Part shown: piece by piece, positions 34,691-46,900 of the stretch
How the letters are laid out: the number at the start of each line of letters is the position of its first letter
Numbering within the stretch: the first letter of the stretch is position 1
DNA from: Schistosoma haematobium
Lineage: Eukaryota > Platyhelminthes > Trematoda > Strigeidida > Schistosomatidae
NCBI RefSeq assembly: GCF_000699445.3
Contig: NC_067200.1
Span: 4,728,950 to 4,792,949, forward strand
Reading direction: 5' to 3'
DNA length: 64,000 bases
Program-made: the position numbers and the translations under genes
The notes under the pieces: model-generated
The model's database searches: none
What the model was told of the DNA's origin: nothing
What the model saw: the letters and a program-made list of their open reading frames with translations, nothing else

Positions 34691-36210
34691 GCATGTATAT
34701 ATTACATAACTATATACAAATATATCGGTTTCTTTTTATTGAATGAATTTTACCTTCAAAACATGATATTTTTATGCTTGCAATATTATTCTTTAGTGCG
34801 TAATGTATGTTAACTTAATTATGTTTTATGTTTTATACTACTAATAAGCATACGAAGTTTCAACTCATTAATTCCTTAGAGTAGTGATACTACTTTTATT
34901 TTAGCATATTCTCAATGACGTGTTCACCTAAGGGATGCATTATTTGTCAAACTTTTAACATTGTATTTGATGTAATTATATTGTATCTTTGAAAAAGTTG
35001 TATATATATATGTCACTTATTTTGATACAATCGACAGAAGGATTAACCGCACTATTTGATATTAATTCGCAAACAAATCTGAATCGTGCAGAGTGAAAAC
35101 GAAGTCCGTAGGTAGAATAGGATGTTTATGAGTAACACACATCTCTTTACAATACTGTCCTACAGGATATATGTGTATATACATGATTTTAGTTAATCAA
35201 TATTGTGAATGAAGATTTTTCAAATAATGAATGCTCCCCTTTATATCTAAATCCTACGTTGCATCAGTTTTGAACCATCTTTGGTAGTCTTTCTTCTTGC
35301 ATCTCTATTGAATCTGACTATAATTGAAATACTTTATTCTTTCATATACTCTACAGACCCTTATGTTTTTAATCTTTAATAATTCGTAAAGTATTTCCAG
35401 TTATTTTGAATGTCAATGGCATCGTTTTTATGTTCTGTGAATGATGCCGTGTATGGTAAGCTCTTTAAAATCAATCATGTGTATCTGTAGAGACTTACCG
35501 ATGAGTTATTTATACTTCATTGTATTATACTTTTTACAAAAGTATATTTATGCATCTAATTTATCTTGTTTTTGTCAAGTACATATTTTTGTACTTCACT
35601 TCAAGACATACTCTAAATGTATCACAGCTAGTTGATACTATAATCAGATTTTGTTTGGTCAATGAAGAGAGCATGTTCCAAACTTGCGGTTTACAGTCTG
35701 ATAGTTCATAGTGCATGTTTGTTTGTTTGTTTTTGTCCACTGAATATTTGTAAAGGAAATATTTCTATTTCTATGAAAAGTATATTTATAAAAGCTTCTT
35801 TTTTCTTTATTGATGTATATATTTTTAATTGCCTTAGGCTCTATACTTGGAATAATAATATTCCTTTTGGCCACTCTTCTTGTTGACTATAGTCTAAGGC
35901 CTAAGTAAGTTAAAGTATTTTATTATATTTGTGTATTGACGTGGGATGTAAAGCTGTATAATGGTTGATTTGTCCAAACTCCTTCTAGTCCTTCCTCATA
36001 GAAATGTCATACACTTATCACTTAAACAGAATCCAAAAAGTGAGAGGTGTCGAATGAACAGTTTGAATCATGCGGTTTATATATGACGATAATATTTCGG
36101 GAGCTTCTAGGCCGGTAATCATCCAACTAAGATATGATACATAATGCAGTGATTTTGCTGAACTTCCTGAGAAGATTCCATTAAATACGGACTGCAAGGA
36201 ATATACTTTT
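34691..36210. other. Non-coding, no gene seen
   Basis: Very AT-rich. The longer open frames near 35500-35880 are low in complexity and lack splice context. Confidence 0.4.
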
Positions 36211-36237
36211 TAGCCGTTACCCAGGTAGTGATGAATT

Positions 36238-36273
36238 GGATAGGCAGTAGCACCAGAGGGACTCCGGGCGGAG
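36238..36273 (-). mobile_element. 5' terminal remnant of SR2-like RTE
   Basis: GGCAGTAGCACCAGAGGGAC then CCGGGCGGAG matches the 5' terminus of the decayed RTE at 55041-55076, with the same following flank TCACTTCACGACAATATCC. Only the terminus remains here. Confidence 0.65.
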
Positions 36274-37988
36274 TCACTTCACGACAATATCCAGGCGTAT
36301 TCAGTACTCAAAATAAACATACATTTTGTCAACATTAGAATGTCTTCATAGGGACTTATAGACAAATCTGTTAGTACGTTTATCATATAGTTTCCGGCTA
36401 TATAATGTCTAATGATACACGATGAAGATAAACCAACATTCATCGAATTATATATGAAACGACCTAAACAAAAATATATGTGAATCGTGCTGTCAATACA
36501 GTTTCATGTGAACTACAGTGTTCTGTAATAAGATGACCAAAATCCGGCATTAGTTCGCAGACGCTGCACGGTATATGTCAACGCATTTCCTGAAGTGTTC
36601 TCCTAGTTCAATTAATATTCTATGATAAAGAGACTCCAATCTGCATGATCTACCACAGTCTCAATGACCAAAACACACAGGAAGTGACAACTAGGCGAGT
36701 CTAGAATATTCGTGAGTAGTAACTGTCGCTATATAGATTGATAAACTGAGGACTTGAATACCAGTTGATTTCATGAGAAAACGACCACAAAACTCTAGTG
36801 AAATTAGATGATAAAACGTATTATTAGGAAGTGATGTTTTTTATTCTAAATAAGATTCATAATACGCCCACTATACATAATAGAAAACATAGAATACCAT
36901 ATTATCTGATCAATGAGATGGAATGCGGTGATAGACAACAACAAAGTGTAATCATTGATATTTCTGCAAACAACTGAGGTCAAGAGAAATATGTTTTTGT
37001 TAAGAAAATGGTCAGATTATTCAAACTGTGATAAGAGAATAATAGATTTTACTTTGAAATGCTATAGGATGTAGCAGAAGTGATAGAATGTGATGTTATT
37101 TTATTTTCAATTCGGAAAATTGGACAAAATTCACAACTTTTTAGATCATATTCTCAAGAGCACCTAATTTAAAGTCCTTTGCATCATTAGGCCAATCGGA
37201 GAAATTCGATCGACATGTATCTTCCGCCTGGAACATTGCATTTCCGAGTGTGTGTAACCGTTTTCATATTCGTGCTTTTGTGACAATAATATCTTCGTCG
37301 TATTTTCGACGTTCTTGCCACTCCAATGGCGAGTGATCTATGTATTTTCAACATAACAATCAACACTAGATATCCTACGTTTTGTAAAAAGCACATTTAT
37401 TTGAAAACACGTATGTTTTGTAAAACGGTATGCGGAATTGTTCATCAATATGTAGCGAAAATAATTTGTACTTTATCTAGTACATTACAATGTCATGTGT
37501 GTGGTTGGTCTTTCATATTGAATTATCATACTTATGTAAAAAATACATAAATATTAACATGCGACTTCCAGCAATCTCTAAGCGTACAAAAAATTAATAT
37601 GCATTTATATTGTGACCATCTCAACTATAAAATTACATGTTTGTCTGAGGGAGTTGAAATGCCGTTAAAACAGAGAAATGAATAACTAATGCGTGTGACA
37701 ATGGAATAAATTGTGAAATTAAGTAAGGTAGAACCTCACTGGAATCGGTCTGTGGTTCTGACTGAACAGGAGGATAATTTACCGTGGAATATGAAAATGT
37801 TCTAGTAAGTCGTAGTAGATTGGGCAGCATCGATTAGCATTTAATGTATTCGGATTCACACACATTCAGTATATGTATGATGCATCTTTGAAATATCAGC
37901 TCTAAACTACATGTTCTGCCGTACACTGTCTCGGGAATAGTGAATCAATTGAAGTAATATGAAGACGTTTATGGTTAATGTATGGTAC
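36274..37988. repeat. Duplicated block B, copy 1
   Basis: Homologous along its length to 55077-56882 and to the end of the window from about 63530. Most of 36274-37150 differs from copy 2 only at scattered bases; 37640-37860 is replaced by unrelated sequence. No convincing coding frame. Confidence 0.85.
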
Positions 37989-38046
37989 ACGAACGAAACA
38001 GCTAAGTATCGAAAGTGTAAACCTTTTCTGGTGGGGTTCCCCGCAG

Positions 38047-38121
38047 TGACCTACTATTATCAAGAGAACACAATTGGTGTAATGTAAACAATTATCATTT
38101 TAACCAATTGTACCAGTGATC
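38047..38121 (+). repeat. Gypsy LTR 5' fragment
   Basis: TGACCTACTATTATCAAGAG then CAATTGGTGTAATG and CCAATTGTAC match the first 75 bases of the LTR at 11318. The rest of the LTR is absent. Confidence 0.6.
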
Positions 38122-38554
38122 ATCTATCCAGATAAACGACCGAATGAACGAAGTGAAATGACGCAAATTGAAGAATACATGTACGTCAACTCGATTTAAG
38201 CAAGTGTTGATCGATAATAAAAGTCAGATATGTAAGGGGTTAGGGTAAACAACACAAGCACACACGACCATACAAAGACAGGCAGGAGTAATATTCGAAT
38301 GATTAACAAGGCCAAAACGGGACCAAAGAACTGACTGGATGCTGGAATAAGCTTTGCACTGAAATTCCACACGAAGGTAGATTTCTGATGGATAATGGTC
38401 TGATGATGAACTTTGACAAGGAGGAGAAAATAATAAATGGCACTGACAAACTGTTTAATGAAATGGTTTGCTAACATGATGGTGAGATGAACTTCCGGAT
38501 CGATCATCTTTTAAGTATTTTCGCCTTTGCTGTATAGACAAAATCGATCGTGGT

Positions 38555-38830
38555 TGGTTACAGATGTTACACTTTCAAATTCACTGATCAGACTTCAATT
38601 CAGAAGTTGATAATTTTACTAATGTGAACATATCTATTTTCCGAATAAAGCTGGATCAGTTGTTATTTTTGAAATGAATGCGAAATTAAGTTTGATTGAC
38701 GGGCGTTGTAAACGAGTTGAACAAAACAATGAAGTAAAAATTAGATTTTACATGACAGTAAGAGACAAATATTTTGTGATGTGCTTAGAGAATAATATAT
38801 CAAAACGTTTGTCAAATGAAGACGCACAGC
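38555..38830. repeat. Duplicated block A, copy 1 (partial)
   Basis: Similar to 52670-52810: both contain TTGATAATTT...GAACATATC and ATGAATGCGAAATT. Here it follows block B, whereas in copies 2 and 3 it precedes B. Confidence 0.55.
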
Positions 38831-39011
38831 ACGAAACTTCTACTGCATAATTTGCGAAAACCATTGACGAACATAGTAGCCAGTTAACAGTGAGAATTTA
38901 TTTGTACGTCAATGTATGGCATTTCACTCATTTGAAATAAGTGCAATGTGTGAAAACAAGAGCGGTCAGGCGTTTGAAGTATTCGGGATAACTATCTCAC
39001 TTTGGGCAAAT

Positions 39012-40252
39012 CAACACTGTCGGATGTATCGATATACATTGAACACGGTAGAAGGATATCAATAATTTTTAATGTGCACACACACTATGCGACTCTATTA
39101 ATAACTCCGTAATGACACACTTCATTCTGGTACTTTTTTCAAACAATGAATTATAGGAAGTCAAATGTTATCGGTAGAAATTTTGACATATTTGAGCCGA
39201 TTAAGGACAAACAATTTATCTTATAGTGCTTTCCAAAACAGTCATTTTCTGCCAAGCTTTAATACGTCTTCTGAAGTTCAGCTAATTGAAAATTTCATTG
39301 CCAAATAATCTGCGAGATAAATTGTTAAAATCTTGATCGTCTCTCAGTGTGTACTTGTTTGAATGTCAGCATTTAGTACTTCACCAATTTGAAATACAAC
39401 AAATGTGTGGTAACTAAAAAGGGCAGGTGAGATGGAAGATTTCATTTGTGTTGAACTGAATCCATCTTGATTGCTTCGAGGTTATCAGGAATTGTATGTA
39501 CGGTAATGGATGGAAGTGAGTACATTAACAGAATTCCTCCACATGACAACAAATTCTCGTGCAGCAGCATTGCAGTTATTCACAATTACGTTTCCGTCAA
39601 CTGACGTAGATATTCATCTCAAAGTGTAGCGCATCATTGCATGGTAGATAGATCGTTCATTGAATTTCAGTGAAATTGACAACTGAAGTGAGTCAGATTA
39701 TCATCGTAGACTAGATGAGGCAAACTCCTGAGGAAAGTGAGGAGATCAGTATGCTTACTGTGTAACTAGTTGTCCTTGTGTGAAGTTATGTGAATGACGA
39801 GAAACTCCTTCAGTGATTGGTTGGCTCTGATAAAGGTGGTTTTGTGTTGACAGATGTTTACTCAGACTTCCGTTACTTCTTTTCAGCTTTCTAAGCTAAT
39901 TGGCGAAGACCAAAAGGAAACGAACTTTTCAGGCTCAATTCGGTGCGGAGAAGAAGGTAACAAACGTTATTTACATTCTCATTTACACCGACCTATACAA
40001 ACAGTCATGTGTTAGCCTAATATTAACTTCTGTATGTAGCCTTCGATCACCACGTCAATGCAGAAATTTACTGTATTCTGTCATAGTGATCTAATATATG
40101 TTTCTAACGGACTATATTATTCAGTATTTTCGTGCAAAAAAAGATTGATCGAAGTGTCATTGAAGTGTTGATGTTTAAACGTGTGAAATAAAATCTGAAT
40201 GCTTCTGGTAAATTCATTGTCCAAACACTACTGTTTATTGAAAACTCAAAGT
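39012..40252. repeat. Direct repeat R, copy 1 (1241 bp)
   Basis: Nearly base-for-base identical to 46785-48025 at a constant offset of 7773; I noted only a few substitutions. It contains a splice-bounded candidate exon at 39887-39956 (TTTTCAG acceptor, 70 bases, donor GTAACA; 23 codons beginning LSKLIGEDQKETNF). Confidence 0.9.
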
Positions 40253-43200
40253 TGATGATGCGTTTTCACATCTTGATGCAAAATTGTAGCGTTCATTCGG
40301 ATGAAAAAAGATGGTGTCAACTATTCATTTGTCGCTCAGTGTTTGAACTTTGTTTTTGCGAAATGAAATGATTCATATTCAAATTGTTTGTATTCGTCGT
40401 TCAATGTTCGCTACATTCATTTATAGATTTGCTATGCACAACTGCTGAATAAACATGATTTTGTATCTTAAGTTCGTTTGTGGCCGTTATTCATTTGGTG
40501 TTGGCAAAGGAGTAGTTTTGCTGAAGATGTTCTGACCAACTTTCTTCAAATATAAACGATTCACTATAATGCTCGTTAGCAAAATGCCGTAATGTCATAT
40601 TTGTCATTAGGGTAACTTTCAAGTTTAGATCAACATCAACTAAACTCGTTGTAGATCGGTATTATCGCCATGCTCATTACACGTACTTCAGTGCTTCTAG
40701 GTTTTACATGGTGGTCTAGCTTTAATTGACTCATGATTTCAACCTGTGAAATTTCCTAAAAATCTCCACAAAACTCATTCTGATAATATTATTTCTCATC
40801 AACTTGTCTTCAGAGAATGCTATGTTAAACCCTCTTCAAAAATAATCTGTAAGTCCTCTTGTTTTTTTGTTATGACATTTACGGTCACCAACACACAGTT
40901 ACAAAACACGATGTTAAATGATAGGATCGATACGCTGAAGAAAAAGACAATTATTTCACGCTAAAATTAGACAAAGTTGACGCATAATAACAGACCACAA
41001 AGGTGGTCAGGAATAAGATCGCGCACAATAGATCGATGGTTCTTTAAGAGACACTTAGATTTTTCGATATGCTGGCTTTTTCAAACGTATAGCAGAAGGG
41101 ATCTAAAACGTAAATCCCTTTTGTATATCTGAAATAAATAAATTGGAAAATGATTCATTCGTCTGTCGGTGACAACTGCATTGGCTGACGTATCTCCCTG
41201 AGACAGTCAACCAGTTCATATATACACTCAAACTATAGGTGCACAATTCTTCATAAATATAAGGTAGGAATTGGCGTCGTATTTTTTTTGTTGAAGACCA
41301 AATGGTAAAGAACTTAGATTTATCAGCTGATTGCTGACGAAATCCTCACACAAACTTTATGAGAGGTAATCACTGGTTCCGTTTCTATGAATTTGGTGGT
41401 AGTTATAAAACAATGTGATCCAGACAAATCTCTGTGAGCAGAGTTTCCCCAGCTTAAATGCAGATCTCAATTAAATGTTTCAATGTTAAACGGTTTCCAT
41501 GAAGATTGGAAACAAAATTTCTAAGAGTGTCACAACAGGAATCCGAAAGACTAGTGTAGCTAAGGAATCAAAAGAGTTCTAAAAGCCTTTTGGTGACTTC
41601 ATTGCAAATGATCATGTAAAAGAAAATACGAATCAGGTTTTGTGGAGATCGTTGAGCTTTTAGCAAGCAAACAATAGGTGACAGATATCCATGGTACTTC
41701 ATTAACATGTTATCTTTGACGACATTGATATATTTGAGTTTTTCGAGGAGTCTTCGTAATGCTCATGTCACAAGATAACTTTTGAAGGTGTCGTGTCAGT
41801 TCAGGTGATGGTCGCCGCTATCCGCGAATATCCGCCAGCTGTTTCATGAGACAATTCACGGCGATTTATGTCTTATAAATTATTATGTACGATTTATCCC
41901 GAACTGTGCAACAACATGACAGCCACTGTCGAACACCTTTCGTGGACATTTTTTGACATTTCATCTTTCAGTTGAAATTAGAAGAAGACGAAAGATTGCT
42001 GATCAAGCGCTGGGCAAGAAGATGATGTTCATTGGACGAAGGACGGAAAGTCATCAAACATCATGACTGACACATCGGAAGTGGCAGTATGAGATATATT
42101 GCAACAGTTGGTAAATGAAACGTTAGAACCACATTCACATTTCTCAAAGAGATCAAATTTTATTCAGACTACGAATATCATGTTCTGAAAACAGTGGCTA
42201 GCAATCTTTCAGCAGCAAAATTCATTTTTGTTTTAAATTGTTCTCTTGGGAATGAATGTATTGAATATTCCAAACTTTTCACTACCCATCCGTCGTGCAT
42301 TTTCAGTACTACTCTCTCGATCTCCACAATGGCCGGGAATCAACTTTGAGTTGTGACAGACGCTGCAACATGTCACTTTTTGGCATACGTAAAACCCATT
42401 GGATACGAGCTGTGCAGGAAAAGATTAGATTCGAGGAATATACTGTCGTACTGTAGTCATGCATGAAAAGTAAACAATAAGTTCAGCTCTTTTATTAATG
42501 ACACTTGCGTGTAATAAATGTTTGCATTCATCGACATCCATTATCTGTTACTTTGATAAAAGTGAACATGTCAATTCTGAACTAAGCGTATTGTTCACTA
42601 TACTCTTTCTTACTGAACATGAATTCCGTTCATACTCAATACCATTCAGGTGATATTGACTAAAGTGTTTCTCAACCTTGATGTTCATATGAACAACATT
42701 AAGTTCCGTGACACCAAAGCAGAATAGCTTGGCGAAAAACGAACAATAAATAATCTACATAATACTGAATAAATTTTATTAACCTTGTAATATTTACTTA
42801 ACATGTTCACATGAAGAACTTTGTGTTTCCACTGACATTAAATTAGAATTCTTTTTATGAGAAATTGGCAGTGATTTTATGGTATTAGTTCACTATTCCA
42901 ATAGCTTTTGCATCATGGATAGGATGAACTGGACAAATACCCATTATAATTTTTATCAAACCCCAGTGAATAAGCTACATTATTATTCACAAATACTGCG
43001 ACTACATGTGATGACGATGAATAATAATAATAATTTGATAATAGGACAGACATTAGTGTATAATTGAAAACAACTCTGATGTTCATGATTTCGCAAAATT
43101 ACCCAACAACCGTTTATTCGACCACAGAATGTGACACTCGTGAAAGCAATATTTTGGTTACTGTTCACATTTTTTGCAGCGCAAAATTCACCATCACACT

Positions 43201-43980
43201 CCAAAGAGTTGCATTTTGCAATTATAACGAAATCATGAATAATTTGGGCTTCTTCCGCTAAAATTATTGTTTATTTATGAAAGTGTAGACTGTTAATCAT
43301 TCAACAGTAATTGAGTAATTACGTTTAGTGTGAACACATTCACGTCCACTTCTACCTGACCAAAAAGAAAAGTCTTGTCTATTTTGGTCGCTAAGTCTAT
43401 TTAGAGCCAAGGGTGCAATGTGCCGGTCAAATGGGCTTTTTTGTGACTGTTACACTCCCACATTCAACGACGATGGAGTCGTCTGACAGGATTGATTTCA
43501 TAAATTCAGATGTAAAAATGCAAATCTAGATATCCAATCAAGACAGGCTTTGTTACTTGTATTTTAACCTATCAAATCAAAGTAATGCACCATTGGTAAA
43601 CAGTTCACAAATCATTACAAATAAGAAAATGTTTGTTCGTGAAAATATGACCACATATTTTGACCCACATATAAACCCCTCACTTAGTTTAATATATTAT
43701 TAATCATATCCAATATAATTTTCATCAATATAGGCCTTGAAATTTCAACCAACGGTGGATAAGTGTCAGCCTTTGGAGAACGACAGCTAGAAGTATATTG
43801 CACTACGATGAGCTCGTCTTCCATGATGAGTGGTTAACAATGATCATATGATTTTATGAAACGTGATGTTTTTAATGGTTAATTTGGATCGTCGAATAAG
43901 AAACAAACAAACAAACACTTGAAAAAATTATTTAAACACGACAAGGTGTAACAACAATTAATAACGTTGTGAACAGGAAG
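40253..43980. other. Upstream region of CP391S-like gene
   Basis: About 3.7 kb without a supported exon. 40690-40790 resembles the tail of the second SINE family (CAGTGCTTCTAGGTTTTACA). A short ATA microsatellite lies at 43018-43035. The transcription start and any 5' UTR intron were not located. Confidence 0.4.
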
Positions 43981-46900
43981 ATGAGGTGAGTGTTGACTGT
44001 ACAGTTAAAGCAATTGAGTGTGTTAAATGAATTTCAATTTGTTTCAATGAAATGAGGCTGTATATTTTTATCTGTATCATTTCAGACAGATCTTTTCGAC
44101 TGGACAGTTTATACTGCTCTGTTCAATCATCGTATTAGTTTACAAATTCTTTGACTGCCATGAAATTTGCACAAAACCTGAATTGAAGAAATACGAAAAA
44201 GTAATTTTTGAAAGTGATGCATATAATTATGTAAGTAATCAGTCCGGTTCCAATACACATATTCAGTCTCATCACTATTATTATTCCCGGACAATCCGCT
44301 CCAATCAGTCTCTTCCAGTTGTTAGAGGCAGGTTTGAAAGATTGGTTTATGCCAAAGTAAGTTGACTAAATTTTGCAACGATGTATTAATCCATATGTTT
44401 ACTTATAATCAGGATATTGATGCGAAATTACCGTTTAAGTTTTACGGTGCTCAAGACATCAAATTCGAAATAAGCACTTCTGGTAAGAAAATAATTTTCA
44501 TCGAACTAAAATTGTTACCGAATTTTGTTTATTCACATTTCATTCCGTTATCAATGTTGCTTTAACTTCCTCAGTTAATCAGTTTTATGCTCTTTCTAGC
44601 ATTCAAAACGACCACTGATATTTTATTTCGTTCAAGTCCTAAACAGTTTGAAGCCTTACGGAAATTTATTTACGGTCCATGAAGTTCATTTTATGTCCAG
44701 ATAATCTGAAAGTCTTTAATTCATTCTCTTCGGATGGTCAATTAAATTTCATGTTTTCATTCGATAAATACAGGCACAATCACTATGTACGGTCAGGAGT
44801 ACTTAGGAGAAATTAACAATTATGTGGGGAGCGATTTTTATTCGGAATCTGAAATTTCGGATGAGCGTGAGTACCTCTATAATCCGGTGATAATTTGTTT
44901 TGCCTTTCATTTCTCACTTTTATTTTGCATAAATGATTCAATATTTGACCTGGTTATTTTTTGAGAGCTGACCAGTACACAGTGATTAATTTGTTTAAGT
45001 GATTTGATGCTCTAAAATGTGTTCACAATACGTATTCATTACTGTCAAGTGAAAACGATGGTTCACTTCAAAATAAACGCAAATTGATTGAGTAGTAATA
45101 ATAAATCGAACGAATCAAACCGAACACCTGTACAATAATAAACAATGTTGTATGAGAAATCATTTTGGATCATTAAATCACATGGAATACCAAATTATAT
45201 TTGATGACGTCCAGTTTTTCTCTTTGACTTACTTCACAAAGAATTAATGTCTCTTAGTAACTCTCTGTGAACCACTTTGTATTCATCACATATTTGACTT
45301 TCATATTCGTATGCATCTAAAAGTCATTAATAATAATGACAAATGATAAAAAATTACCATAAACAGTGCACTGGTATAACATGGTTGATTCGACCCGGAA
45401 CAACTACGACATCGAAATGAAGTCCACTCAATTTGTTCACTTATTCCATTTAGTGACATGAAAGTAGAATTTCTGAGTAATAATTGGTTCAATTGAGGAA
45501 ACGCTACTCCATTGAAATAACGCAATTTCAGAAAATGATTTTGTATGTGTATTGCCGTTTAAATATTACCGGTCTATTAGCTTGTCAGAAGCCTTTAAAA
45601 TCAACGCTTCGGAAGTAAAATATTCTATTCAGTTGGTTAGATTGAAATAATTTTTTTGTCTACTTGCAACTCCCATTTAATTGAACATGTTTACTTATAT
45701 CTTGAAAGAAAGATGATAACTCGTGTCCAAACTCATTCTCTGTGGAGATTCACTATACATATATGTAAAAACACAAATATTTTTACTTTCATCATTTCAG
45801 AGGAATTATTGGCCGTCAGAGAGTCTTATTATCTAGAAGCTGATAATGAAAGTATGTATCCATAAAATGATTATTTGATTACACATGAAATATTTAAACA
45901 CTTACACCATCATTCGCAGCACTTGCTTACACATTTTCTGTTCATTTTACATCACTGAATTCTTTTCAAAAACTGACAAAGGTAATAAGGTGTAACCAGC
46001 CCAGAATATTAGGAAGAAGGAATCATATGCGGAATCCATCGATTGTTTGAACACATTGATTGAGACCTGAAGCACAGTTGACATAATGCTTGATCGGAAG
46101 TCTGTATTCTGAAATAAGTAAATTTGTGTTACTCACCACACGGTCATTCATAAAAATTATCCATTCAAATTAAGAAATCACCAAGACGAATAATCTGAAG
46201 CCATTCATTTTCCGTGGTCACCGACTTAGTTATTATGTTCTATTTGTAAACAGACAAACCATAGCTAATGCCGAGTGTACAAAGAATCGATTTTTTCATG
46301 GGTAATTATAGAGAGTGTTGAGCGAATGTCAATACCTCCCCAAATATCAGATTTAATTAGAAGCTTGATGGTTTATTATTTCGATATGAAAACGGGGTTG
46401 TAATACAGCTTCGGAACCTAGTTATCTGACATTTATATTGAAGGATGCATGCTTGCTTCATTTACACGACGTTCACTAGATTATATTTATTACGAATTCT
46501 ACCAAAGAAAACATTTGAGATAACGAAGAAAATACCTGCCTAAAACTGATCACTTTGCACATAGGCACATTCACTTTCGCATCCAACAATAACATGCTAA
46601 TAACCAACACCTCAAATTCTAAATAACGATGGTCTTCTGCTTGTAGTTCCCGCATTCAATATAATTACTATGATACATCCTAGTGGGAAGATATCAATCT
46701 ATTATGAGAACGTGAGTTGCACAATTGAATAGTAATGTGGTGTTGTTTCATGTATTTCGGATTGTTATCTTATTTCACGTAAAGCAACACTGTCGGATGT
46801 ATCGATATACATTGAACACGGTAGAAGGATATCAATAATTTTTAATGTGCACACACACTATGCGACTCTATTAATAACTCCGTAATGACACACTTCATTC

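Noticed and set aside
35662..35886. 74-codon plus-strand frame with signal-like start
   Set aside because: Rich in F/I/S from AT-rich sequence, no splice sites or homologous copy.
38196..38507. 103-codon minus-strand frame with hydrophobic stretches
   Set aside because: No splice context, no recognised motif, low-complexity hydrophobic composition; it lies between duplicated non-coding blocks.
43018..43035. ATA microsatellite
   Set aside because: Ordinary short AT repeat without linked structure.
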